Part shown: positions 6,692 through 12,134 of the stretch, one piece after another
Layout: every line of letters begins with the position of its first letter
Numbering within the stretch: position 1 is the stretch's first letter
Assembly (NCBI GenBank): GCA_017652345.1
Contig: JAGCBE010000381.1
Coordinates: forward strand, 1-12,134
From: Methanobrevibacter sp.
GTDB lineage: Archaea; Methanobacteriota; Methanobacteria; Methanobacteriales; Methanobacteriaceae
Direction of reading: 5' to 3'
Length of the DNA stretch: 12,134 nt
The notes under the pieces: generated by a model
The model's database searches: none
Told to the model about the DNA's origin: nothing
Seen by the model: the letters and a program-made list of their open reading frames with translations, nothing else
Made by a program: the position numbers and the translations under genes

Positions 6692-7215
6692 GTACATCAT
6701 TAACATTCTTTTTTAAAGAGATTTTTGAAACAGAGAATGATTTTTTAAACTTTGTAATTGATTATAATGTAAATAGTTTAAATATCGCTGATAATTTAAT
6801 TTATTTTAAATATGTTTATAAAGTTTTATTTAGAACTTATTGTAATTCAAATATTCAATATTTGACACCTGAGGAGTTTAAATTAGATTTTGCTAACGAA
6901 TTAGAGAATGTTTGGGAGAAATTTAAAAAACGCAAGGAACTTGTTGAAAAAATTTATAAATTAAGTGATGATGAGATTTTAAAAATTAACAACACTCTTA
7001 GCAATCAGGCCAACAATCCAAATGATGCGCCTGATGACCCAACAAAGCCACTTAATTATATTAGCGCTCAAGTTTATAGTCAGCTGAATGATAACAAGCT
7101 TATTGGATATTTAAAAGCAATTGAAACTATGCCAGAATTAAAAAACAAAGAATTAATAAACAGTTTTAAATGGCTGTTTAAATCTTATATTCCAAATCAA
7201 GTATTTATTTATTAG
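6688..7215 (+). CDS. Probable lower collar protein (gp11 position)
   Basis: This is a 175-residue protein, shorter than phi29 gp11 (293 aa). I see no decisive motif. The assignment rests on its place directly after the connector gene, overlapping it by four bases as ATGA, which is where gp11 lies in phi29. It is aromatic and asparagine-rich, with a helical N-terminal half ([20 protein letters not shown], residues 5-24), a charged stretch near residues 65-95, and a proline/asparagine-rich linker ([13 protein letters not shown], about residues 110-122). In phi29 the lower collar joins connector to tail. Translational coupling to the connector fits matched production of the two rings. It could instead be an unrelated head-tail joining protein. 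Confidence 0.6.
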   Translation: MSTSLTFFFKEIFETENDFLNFVIDYNVNSLNIADNLIYFKYVYKVLFRTYCNSNIQYLTPEEFKLDFANELENVWEKFKKRKELVEKIYKLSDDEILKINNTLSNQANNPNDAPDDPTKPLNYISAQVYSQLNDNKLIGYLKAIETMPELKNKELINSFKWLFKSYIPNQVFIY

Positions 7216-7225
7216 GAGGAAAAAT

Positions 7226-8593
7226 ATGAGTTATATTATTGATCCAGAATATGAGTCTCTGCCACAACAGGTAGAAACTAACAAAAAAAATATAAAAAGA
7301 TTAGACGATGCTATTGATCAGGGATTGGTTGGTCCACAAGGTCCACAAGGTCCTCAGGGAGAACAAGGTCCACAAGGTCCACAAGGTCCGCAGGGTATAC
7401 AAGGTCCTCAGGGAGCAACTGGCTCAACAGGTCCACAAGGTGTACAAGGTATACAAGGTCCTCAGGGTCCTGCAGGTAGCAATGGTAATAATTTTACAAT
7501 CATAGGAACTGTCAACGCGGTCCAAGATTTGCCATCATCAGCTCAAGGTGGAGATGCTTATTTTGTAGGGGCAACTACGCCACGATTAGTTTATGTTTAC
7601 GATTCATTAACAAGCGATTGGATTAATCAAGGCTATTTACAAGGTCCTCAGGGAGAACAAGGTCCACAAGGTCCTCAAGGTATACAAGGTATACAAGGCG
7701 AACAAGGTCCTCAAGGTGTACAAGGTATACAAGGTGACCAAGGTCCTCAGGGAGCAACAGGTGCAACAGGTGCGCAGGGTCCACAAGGTCCTCAAGGTCT
7801 CCAGGGAGCAACTGGTCCACAAGGCCAAGGTTTTAACAATGCTGGTACTTTTACCATAGGAAATGACTATGTTGAGTATGATGTTGTTTTATACAATTTC
7901 TCAAGATATATTTGCATAGCCGATGTTAATAGCGCTAGTGTTGATCCTGCTACAGATTCTGTACATTGGGAATTATTTGTAGGAGGTTATGATGCAAATC
8001 AAATACCTACCTCAATCAATGGAATGAGTGGTGGCTCTTTAACAAGTCCACTGGTATTAAAAGGCGGTGCTGCAACAAGTGCAATTAAGCTCGATAAGAC
8101 GGATAACGGTCAGATTGTTGACAATTCTGATCAAACACTTTTTGGATTTAGAAACAACGATCAGAGCAATTTATATGCTGGTGTGAACTCGTATACTTTA
8201 AACTTGCGAGGTTATAATACGAGACCAAAATACAATGGTAATAACTTAGCTTTACAGAGTGATGTAACATATACACACTCCTCAACCGAAAAGGCGACTA
8301 ATTTTAAATGGACAAATGGCTCTACTATTTATGAAATGGCTGTCACCACAACTACAGGAAGCTCAGTTAATTCATGGAATACTTTACTCACAACAGCAGC
8401 AAGTACCAGCCAAATTATTTCAACCTCTTATGTTGTTGTAGAGGAAAGTGGGGGGGTTCCAGCTTACGCATACCCTCAAACTAAAGAGATAGAGCTATCA
8501 TATGATTTTACAAATCATACACTTAGAGAAATGCATACTGATGCGTTTTACAACAATAAAACAATTATTGTTATTATTGAATATATTAAATAG
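7226..8593 (+). CDS. Collagen-like fibre protein (head or tail fibre, putative receptor binding)
   Basis: This 455-residue modular fibre has a short N-terminal helical anchor (residues 10-32), then a Gly-X-Y block (residues 36-86, 17 triplets, mostly GPQ, GIQ, GEQ). A globular insert follows (about 88-138), starting near [16 protein letters not shown] and ending at [19 protein letters not shown], a pattern I associate with small beta domains in phage fibres. A second Gly-X-Y block spans 140-199 (20 triplets). A domain at about 201-255 ([21 protein letters not shown] onward) resembles short carbohydrate-binding modules of CBM5/12 type. A variable, Thr/Ser-rich C-terminal domain would carry host specificity. 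Such proteins normally trimerise. phi29 has fibres in its head fibre and appendage proteins (gp8.5, gp12). A run of seven G at 8450-8456 lies in the C-terminal part. Confidence 0.85.
   Translation: MSYIIDPEYESLPQQVETNKKNIKRLDDAIDQGLVGPQGPQGPQGEQGPQGPQGPQGIQGPQGATGSTGPQGVQGIQGPQGPAGSNGNNFTIIGTVNAVQDLPSSAQGGDAYFVGATTPRLVYVYDSLTSDWINQGYLQGPQGEQGPQGPQGIQGIQGEQGPQGVQGIQGDQGPQGATGATGAQGPQGPQGLQGATGPQGQGFNNAGTFTIGNDYVEYDVVLYNFSRYICIADVNSASVDPATDSVHWELFVGGYDANQIPTSINGMSGGSLTSPLVLKGGAATSAIKLDKTDNGQIVDNSDQTLFGFRNNDQSNLYAGVNSYTLNLRGYNTRPKYNGNNLALQSDVTYTHSSTEKATNFKWTNGSTIYEMAVTTTTGSSVNSWNTLLTTAASTSQIISTSYVVVEESGGVPAYAYPQTKEIELSYDFTNHTLREMHTDAFYNNKTIIVIIEYIK
7331..7486 (+). repeat. Gly-X-Y coding repeat block 1
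   Basis: Tandem nine-base-type units built on GGTCCACAA variants encode 17 Gly-X-Y triplets. The block shares much sequence with block 2 at 7643-7825, so recombination or slippage between or within blocks could change fibre length. Confidence 0.9.
7643..7825 (+). repeat. Gly-X-Y coding repeat block 2
   Basis: A second run of the same kind of unit encodes 20 Gly-X-Y triplets, again with X-Y mostly PQ, IQ, EQ, VQ or AT. Together the blocks flank a small globular domain in the fibre protein. Confidence 0.9.
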
Positions 8594-8604
8594 GAGGTTG
8601 TTAC

Positions 8605-8760
8605 ATGGATATAATAGAATTAAAAGCTCATTTAAAATCAAGTGATTACAAGATTTTAAAATACATAGAGGGCCAATTAAGTTATGACGAATATAATACA
8701 CTTAAAGAGCAACGTCAAAATTGGCGTGATGAGATAAATAGAATAGAATCGCAATCTTAA
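8605..8760 (+). CDS. Small fibre-adjacent helical protein
   Basis: This 51-residue protein starts 11 bases after the fibre gene with a strong AGGAGG at 8593-8598. The sequence begins MDIIELKAHLKSSDYKILKY and continues with a charged helix that includes LSYDEYNTLKEQRQNWRDEI. This resembles short proteins of the form DYKxxKxxE…QLxYDE…LRDEIN often found directly downstream of fibre or tail genes in Firmicutes phages. Their role is generally unknown; a chaperone-like or fibre-tip accessory role is a guess. It is the last gene of the structural operon. No signal peptide or membrane segment is present. Confidence 0.75.
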   Translation: MDIIELKAHLKSSDYKILKYIEGQLSYDEYNTLKEQRQNWRDEINRIESQS

Positions 8761-8767
8761 TATAAAA

Positions 8768-8796
8768 TTTGCAAATTTTTTGCAAAAACGGCAAAA
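8768..8796. promoter_or_regulatory. Repeated TTTGCAAA motifs upstream of the replication promoter
   Basis: TTTGCAAA, an 8-bp palindrome, occurs at 8768-8775 and 8779-8786, exactly 11 bp apart, and a partial copy (GCAAAAAA) follows at 8791-8798, just before the -35. One-turn spacing places the sites on the same DNA face, as expected for cooperative protein binding. They could instead simply reflect AT-rich composition. Confidence 0.4.
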
Positions 8797-8801
8797 AAGT
8801 G

Positions 8802-8829
8802 TTGACTTTTTATAAAATAAGCGTATAAT
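8802..8829 (+). promoter_or_regulatory. Strong sigma-A promoter of the replication operon
   Basis: TTGACT (8802-8807), a 16-bp spacer and a perfect TATAAT (8824-8829) predict a start near 8836. This is the best -35/-10 pair in the window. It reads through the folded leader and terminator into the small early genes, the terminal protein candidate and the polymerase. Confidence 0.85.
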
Positions 8830-8835
8830 ATACAT

Positions 8836-8944
8836 GAAAATGATTGAGCAGCCGCCACTGCATGTGTGAGAGTAAACTCATTAAAATCACAACTCCCTAA
8901 AATTGTTGTTCTGAAGAACGTGGCGTGGCGGCGCCGCGTTTTTT
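8836..8944 (+). ncRNA. Structured leader with terminator/antiterminator arrangement
   Basis: GCCGCCAC (8851-8858) can pair perfectly with GTGGCGGC (8925-8932), closing a junction. Inside it lie the hairpin TGTGAGAG 8865-8872 (GAG with CTC 8877-8879, TGTGA with TCACA 8887-8891) and GTTC-TGAA-GAAC (8908-8919). The 3' partner of the closing helix also forms the intrinsic terminator at 8917-8944, so the two states exclude each other. Promoter, GC-rich fold and T-tract define a possible free RNA of about 109 nt, or an attenuator for the replication operon. It matches no riboswitch class I know. A packaging RNA is an alternative role. The fold is by eye only. Confidence 0.55.
8917..8944 (+). terminator. 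Intrinsic terminator in the replication operon leader
   Basis: A 9-bp stem (8917-8925 with 8932-8940, one G-U pair) with loop TGGCGG is followed by a run of T (8939-8944). It lies between the promoter and the first gene, so it would attenuate the operon or end a small RNA. Confidence 0.75.
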
Positions 8945-8970
8945 CATTATAAAAAAGGAGGAGAATTTTT

Positions 8971-9114
8971 ATGAAAGAATACAAAAAATTAAAAGGGCTC
9001 AGAGATTTAGTGGAGGAGGATTATATAAAAACTAAATCAGATTATTTGCGCGGAGTAGTAGCAGGTATTAATATGGCTATTTTAGAGTTAGAATTATGTG
9101 AGGAGGAGGTGTAA
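8971..9114 (+). CDS. Small hypothetical protein, first gene of the replication operon
   Basis: This 47-residue protein begins MKEYKKLKGLRDLVEEDYIK, with a helix-rich middle (SDYLRGVVAGINMAILEL, residues 23-40) and an acidic end. A strong AAGGAGGAG at 8955-8963 precedes the ATG. It ends two bases before the next start, and its last codons supply that gene's ribosome binding site. I do not recognise it. Its place directly behind the attenuator-like leader suggests an early regulatory or DNA-binding role, but nothing in the sequence proves this. Confidence 0.7.
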   Translation: MKEYKKLKGLRDLVEEDYIKTKSDYLRGVVAGINMAILELELCEEEV

Positions 9115-9115
9115 T

Positions 9116-9337
9116 ATGGAATTTAATATAAAAGCACAAAATGGCGAAACTAAAGGCGAGACAAATTGCGGACTGTTTATAAATGTACAGGAAGAAGATA
9201 CTCAGATTATTATTGATGTTGTGAATTGTACTGTTGAAAAATACTTTTATCTTATGAGAGCATTAGCAAATGCGGAAAATCACTTAAAAGAACATTTTGT
9301 TGACAATGTTTGCAATAATATAGCAGAGGAGGAATGA
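9116..9337 (+). CDS. Hypothetical early protein, 73 aa
   Basis: I chose the ATG at 9116 because AGGAGGAGG (9101-9109) lies six bases before it. An upstream in-frame ATG at 9098 lies inside the previous gene and has no such site. The protein is acidic, with an N-terminal part suggesting beta strands (MEFNIKAQNGETKGE, LFINV, TQIIIDVV) and a C-terminal helix (KYFYLMRALANAENHLKEHF, residues 43-62). Size and position recall small DNA-binding or single-strand-binding proteins of phi29-type phages (gp5, gp6), but no motif supports this. It ends in GAATGATG, close to the start of the next gene. Confidence 0.75.
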   Translation: MEFNIKAQNGETKGETNCGLFINVQEEDTQIIIDVVNCTVEKYFYLMRALANAENHLKEHFVDNVCNNIAEEE

Positions 9338-9342
9338 TGAGG

Positions 9343-9591
9343 ATGTACAAAATAAAAAAAAATATTAACTTAAATATCCTAAAAAGATTAGATTTTGATG
9401 ATGCTATCACATATTGGTGCAGAGATTCAAGACAAAACTGCTGTGTATGTATTAATAAACGTAGTAGAATTATTAAACATTGGAATTATGTATCAGGTAA
9501 AGGCGCAAAAGGTGTTGAAACATATATAAAAGATTTAAAAGCATTAGACTTATTGGAGGAGTGTAAAGATGGAGAATACGACGAGACATAG
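9343..9591 (+). CDS. Hypothetical early protein, about 82 aa
   Basis: Three in-frame ATGs lie close together (9334, 9337, 9343). AGGAGG at 9327-9332 is ten bases before 9343 but only one base before 9334, so 9343 is preferred; 9334 would overlap the previous stop as ATGATGA. The protein is basic at the start (MYKIKKNINLNILKRL) and has a cysteine cluster, CRDSRQNCCVC, near residues 26-36, followed by KRSRIIKHW. The cysteines are too irregular to call a zinc finger. The C-terminus is helical and acidic. I do not recognise the family. It overlaps the next gene by 23 bases. Confidence 0.7.
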   Translation: MYKIKKNINLNILKRLDFDDAITYWCRDSRQNCCVCINKRSRIIKHWNYVSGKGAKGVETYIKDLKALDLLEECKDGEYDET

Positions 9592-9976
9592 TCTTTATAG
9601 TAAATTTTGTATTAGGAATCTAAAGCAAGTTGAGGAAAAAGAATTAAAAAATATAATTAGTATTACACGCTTTGAGGATTTGCCAGATTATGTTATAATA
9701 GAATATGTATCTGATGCTGATTGGGAGAATTTTATAAATGAGGGAGCTTTTGCAAGCTCAGCCGAGTCAGATGATTTGGGAGCCGATTTGACAGAGGAAT
9801 ATTTGCAGACTACCCTCAACAAAGACCCTTTTGGCGCTAAACATAGTGGCGAAACATTGTCTCAAATTTTTGAGAGCGATCCAGACTGGTGCATAAAAGC
9901 ATCAAAAGAGTTAAAAAATCAGTTTATCAGAGACAGAATTAATTATTTATTAGAGAGGGGTTATGGCAAGAATTAA
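9569..9976 (+). CDS. Hypothetical early protein with an ExoX-C-like segment
   Basis: This 135-residue acidic protein has a GGAGGAG site at 9556-9562 that decides the start. The C-terminal part (about residues 87-131), with FGAKHSGETLSQIFESDP followed by a helical end, resembles the small domain seen after DEDD exonucleases and alone in many phage proteins (pattern FGKxKGKTLxEIxxxDPxYL). No exonuclease catalytic residues are present, so this would be the accessory domain only. The N-terminal half is helical with no motif. It lies two genes before the polymerase and overlaps the terminal protein candidate by 14 bases, so a role in replication is plausible but inferred. Confidence 0.65.
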   Translation: MENTTRHSLYSKFCIRNLKQVEEKELKNIISITRFEDLPDYVIIEYVSDADWENFINEGAFASSAESDDLGADLTEEYLQTTLNKDPFGAKHSGETLSQIFESDPDWCIKASKELKNQFIRDRINYLLERGYGKN

Positions 9977-10625
9977 AGTTAAAACTGGCGGCAGGCCGTT
10001 AATTATTGATACTCAAAAAGAAATGCAGAAGATTTTTAAATATTTGCCGCGCGCAAAGCAAGAGCTTGTGCGCTTGCAAAGAGAGACATCTGGTTATAGG
10101 AGTGAGGAGCTTTTTGGCTCCTCCACAACCTTGCCAGATTTTTTTATGCTTGCAAAGGAAAATTTGGAACGTTTAGAGCGCGGAGCTCAAATTAGTTTAA
10201 AAGGCGCGCGCCAATTAAGAGAGGACTTAAAAACAATCAAAGAGCTTGCTAGTCCTCAGGCGAGAGTTAGAGAGCGTGCTTTGGCTTATAAGATAGAGAG
10301 TGAGTATTTAGCAGATATTGCTGAGGCTAAAAAAACAGCATCAAAATTTGCGAGACAGTCATTAGAGAAATTGGAGCGCAGGGTTAAAAATTTGCCTGCA
10401 CGTGAAAAACAAAAATTCTTTACATCCAAAGCGTATCAGGATATTAGAACAATCAGAAAAGAGTACAAGCATATTAAAGATTGGGCTAAATCTAAAACAG
10501 GCAGACAGAGAATGTCAATGCAAGAGGCAGGTTATTATTTAATTGAGCAGAGACAAAAGGATGGATTAGACACTGCTGGGCTAGAGGAGATTTTTGGCGA
10601 GGAGTTGCCATTTGATGAGGACTAG
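9963..10625 (+). CDS. Putative terminal protein (replication primer)
   Basis: This 220-residue, mostly helical protein is rich in Lys, Arg and Glu. It starts MARIKVKTGG, like the basic MARS… start of phi29 terminal protein (266 aa), and ends acidic (EEIFGEELPFDED). It directly precedes and overlaps the polymerase gene, the phi29 gene 3 / gene 2 arrangement. A terminal protein offers a Ser, Thr or Tyr hydroxyl for the first nucleotide and stays bound to the 5' ends. Candidate hydroxyl residues lie in the C-terminal third (TSKAYQDIRTIRKEYKH, SKTGRQRMSMQEAGYYL), but I cannot choose among them. The call rests on context, charge and size; sequence similarity to known terminal proteins is weak. An unrelated DNA-binding protein remains possible. 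Confidence 0.65.
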   Translation: MARIKVKTGGRPLIIDTQKEMQKIFKYLPRAKQELVRLQRETSGYRSEELFGSSTTLPDFFMLAKENLERLERGAQISLKGARQLREDLKTIKELASPQARVRERALAYKIESEYLADIAEAKKTASKFARQSLEKLERRVKNLPAREKQKFFTSKAYQDIRTIRKEYKHIKDWAKSKTGRQRMSMQEAGYYLIEQRQKDGLDTAGLEEIFGEELPFDED

Positions 10626-12078
10626 ATTAATTATATGCGATTTTGATTTAGATGAGCGAGATGTTTATCAATTTAAATCATTAATTGACCAAGAATCTGG
10701 CGAACTGTTAAATTATAATGATTTATTAAATCAGCCAGAAAGCACAATGTTTTTTTTCAACTCATTAGACATTTTTTTTAGCTATTTTACATCATTTTTA
10801 ATAGATTCTGGTTACAAATGTATTGCCTCATCCTTAGACCTAAAATCAGGCCAATTTTGCTATGTTAGGAGCAATGGAAATTGTAAAAGCATATCAATAT
10901 GTATTAAACAAAATATAGTCATTCATTTGATTGAATTTAAAGCTAAATTTGGACTGGATTTTGACAGTTTAGAGAATAATCTTAAATTGATTGATTATGC
11001 TCAAAAACATTGGAGGCTTGGTAAATCCTTAGGAGCGGATGCTTTTAAAGAGTTTTTAGATACTGTTTTTAAGTGTAAAAATCAGTTTATAACTCAAGAA
11101 TTAATTAGAGAAATGTGGCCAGTTTTTAAATATCCGAGAGAGTTCCAAAAAGCAAAGGATATTGTGGCAGGGTTACAAGTGGTCAAAAGTGGTCACTATG
11201 ACACAGTTTATGATTATGATATTGAGTCAGCTTATCCAGCTCAGATGTTGAATTATATACCTGTTGGATTGCCAAAAACATTTACAAATTTGGATGAAAT
11301 CCCTAAAAATTATTATTATATTGTCAAATTTTGCGTGTTTGATTGCAAAAAAAAGACAGATTTAAACTGGGCTCAAATTTATAAAACTAATGATATTTTA
11401 GTACTGCCAAAACATTTATTTTATCAGTTTAAACAAGATTATGAGTGTGATATTAAAATCCTGCAAATTTGGGCCTTTAAGACCAAAAAAAACATATTTA
11501 ATAGATTTATCAAAAAAAATATTATTGATGGCAAAATCAATCAAAATGACAAGCTGTTAGCCAAGTATAATAAGCGTATTGCTAACTCCCTGTCTGGCTA
11601 TCTGGGCCGCAATACTGACCTGTCATGTAATATTGTTAAAAAAATGCAAAATGTCTTTTTAGAACAGCAAAAAAATAGAAAAATCAACGCAATTTATCTC
11701 CCTGCCTATATTGCAATACTGGACAAACACAAAGCCGAATTTATAAAAATTATTAAAAAATATAAAGATGATATTATTTATGCTAACACTGATGGATTTT
11801 TGACAGTTCGTCAAATCAGACTGTCAGAGCTGAATTTTAACAACACATCTGGAGTTGGACTGTATAAAGAATCACCGCCATTTAAAAAACTGTACATTGA
11901 GTGCATTAATGGCTATGCTGGTGAGCGCATCAATGGTGAGCTGGATTGTACCCTGTCTGGAATCAGTATGTCGGACAAAATCTCAAGTGAACAGCTAGCA
12001 TCCAAGAGCTTTGGTTACACTTATAACATCATCCTGCCTGACGGCACAGTAAAATGTAACACTGTAGATGGTCACTAA
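10615..12078 (+). CDS. Protein-primed family B DNA polymerase
   Basis: I prefer the ATG at 10615 (487 aa), nine bases after GGCGAGGAG; a TTG at 10594 in the same frame is less likely. Motif A is YDYDIESAYPAQM (Asp202), motif B K320-RIANSLSG, and motif C YANTDGF (389-395, Asp393), matching phi29 FDVNSLYP, KLMLNSLYG and YCDTDS. The A-B and B-C spacings fit insertions like the TPR1 and TPR2 of protein-primed enzymes. The first motif C Asp is Asn and the motif B Tyr is Ser. Exo I is kept in form (C8-D9-F10-D11), but the Exo II Asp (NxxxD after FFFN46-49) and the Exo III Asp (DYAQKHWR, about 127-134) are not found, so proofreading may be lost. It is shorter than phi29 polymerase (575 aa), mostly N-terminally. 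The gene overlaps the terminal protein candidate. Confidence 0.93.
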   Translation: MRTRLIICDFDLDERDVYQFKSLIDQESGELLNYNDLLNQPESTMFFFNSLDIFFSYFTSFLIDSGYKCIASSLDLKSGQFCYVRSNGNCKSISICIKQNIVIHLIEFKAKFGLDFDSLENNLKLIDYAQKHWRLGKSLGADAFKEFLDTVFKCKNQFITQELIREMWPVFKYPREFQKAKDIVAGLQVVKSGHYDTVYDYDIESAYPAQMLNYIPVGLPKTFTNLDEIPKNYYYIVKFCVFDCKKKTDLNWAQIYKTNDILVLPKHLFYQFKQDYECDIKILQIWAFKTKKNIFNRFIKKNIIDGKINQNDKLLAKYNKRIANSLSGYLGRNTDLSCNIVKKMQNVFLEQQKNRKINAIYLPAYIAILDKHKAEFIKIIKKYKDDIIYANTDGFLTVRQIRLSELNFNNTSGVGLYKESPPFKKLYIECINGYAGERINGELDCTLSGISMSDKISSEQLASKSFGYTYNIILPDGTVKCNTVDGH

Positions 12079-12089
12079 TCTGTGACCAT
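12068..12089 (+). terminator. Hairpin overlapping the polymerase stop codon
   Basis: ATGGTCAC (12068-12075) pairs with GTGACCAT (12082-12089) over the loop TAATCT, which contains the stop codon TAA at 12076-12078. A weak T-rich stretch follows (TTATTTT). It would end the only transcript reaching the right end, or protect its 3' end. The T-tract is poor, so termination may be inefficient. Confidence 0.5.
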
Positions 12090-12091
12090 TT

Positions 12092-12105
12092 ATTTTGCGC
12101 AAAAT
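12092..12105. repeat. 14-bp perfect palindrome next to the right terminal repeat
   Basis: ATTTTGCGCAAAAT is perfectly self-complementary and its right half runs into the terminal repeat at 12101. It may be a binding site for a protein acting at the genome end. No equivalent stands at the left end, where the long hairpin is instead. Confidence 0.5.
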
Positions 12106-12134
12106 ATTTCAGACGGACCGTGGGAGCCCGCCGC
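12101..12134. repeat. Right inverted terminal repeat (34 bp)
   Basis: This is the exact reverse complement of 92-125. The inner part (12101-12109) gives 5'-AAATATTTT when read inward from the right end. The outer 25 bases are the GC-rich sequence also seen at the left. The window ends inside the match, so the true extent is unknown. Confidence 0.85.

Noticed and set aside
7226..7825. CRISPR-like or tandem non-coding repeat array
   Set aside because: The nine-base periodicity is in frame and encodes Gly-X-Y triplets. There are no constant repeats with unique spacers. Open frames on the other strand and other frames here are by-products of the repeats.
606..8984. Several minus-strand open frames of 60-90 codons
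   Set aside because: Where they overlap + strand genes of recognised families, those genes explain them. Those seen lack ribosome binding sites and look low in complexity. The ones over intergenic regions coincide with promoters and folded leaders.
10594..10614. TTG start that would lengthen the polymerase by seven residues
   Set aside because: The ATG at 10615 has a GGCGAGGAG site at good distance, and the protein then begins directly before the Exo I-like strand as in phi29 polymerase.
535..12078. Mycoplasma code (TGA = Trp), suggested by small size, low GC and lack of a lysin
   Set aside because: TGA ends the connector and the 73-aa gene at sensible places with the next gene starting there, and Trp codons in the capsid and polymerase are TGG.

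Overview
The window looks like an essentially complete genome, about 12 kb, of a small phi29-type podovirus with a protein-primed linear genome. All 16 coding sequences I support are on the + strand. The assignment rests on recognisable relatives of the phi29 packaging ATPase, major capsid, tail (gp9), connector (gp10) and family B DNA polymerase, plus a basic protein directly upstream of the polymerase, which is where phi29 encodes its terminal protein. The genome is AT-rich, genes have strong AGGAGG-type ribosome binding sites, Trp is read from TGG and TGA ends several genes. This points to a low-GC Firmicutes-like host using the standard bacterial code, not a code-4 Mycoplasma.

Layout: 1-116 is GC-rich sequence unlike the rest. 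Both ends share a 34-bp inverted repeat (92-125 and 12101-12134), of which the inner 9 bp (5'-AAATATTTT) resembles a phi29-style genome terminus. Positions 117-534 hold no gene; they carry a long imperfect hairpin, a terminator-like hairpin, two tandem dyads, a sigma-A promoter and a folded leader RNA. Next come the packaging ATPase (535-1590), a second promoter with a folded RNA (1591-1800), and the structural operon: a holin-like protein, a small coiled-coil protein, an unknown protein, major capsid, gp9-like tail protein, gp10-like connector, gp11-position collar candidate, collagen-like fibre and a small fibre-adjacent protein (1801-8760). A third promoter and folded leader with an intrinsic terminator (8761-8970) then opens the replication operon: four small unknown genes, the putative terminal protein and the DNA polymerase (8971-12078). 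A hairpin over the polymerase stop codon and a 14-bp palindrome lie just before the right inverted repeat.

How the parts fit: the replication operon supplies the protein primer and polymerase that would copy the genome from its ends, and the structural operon makes a small prolate-type head, a portal, a collar, a membrane-penetrating tail and a receptor-binding fibre, filled by the ATPase. I find no endolysin and no tail-tip peptidoglycan hydrolase.

The most interesting material is non-coding. Three intergenic islands (about 384-516, 1634-1790 and 8836-8944) each follow a good sigma-A promoter and fold on paper into a long-range closing helix around two or more hairpins. One could be a packaging RNA analogous to phi29 pRNA. 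The second contains a possible pseudoknot reaching the next ribosome binding site, and the third looks like a terminator/antiterminator switch. These folds were found by eye, without energy calculation or covariation. The polymerase also lacks recognisable Exo II and Exo III acidic residues and has substitutions in motifs B and C.
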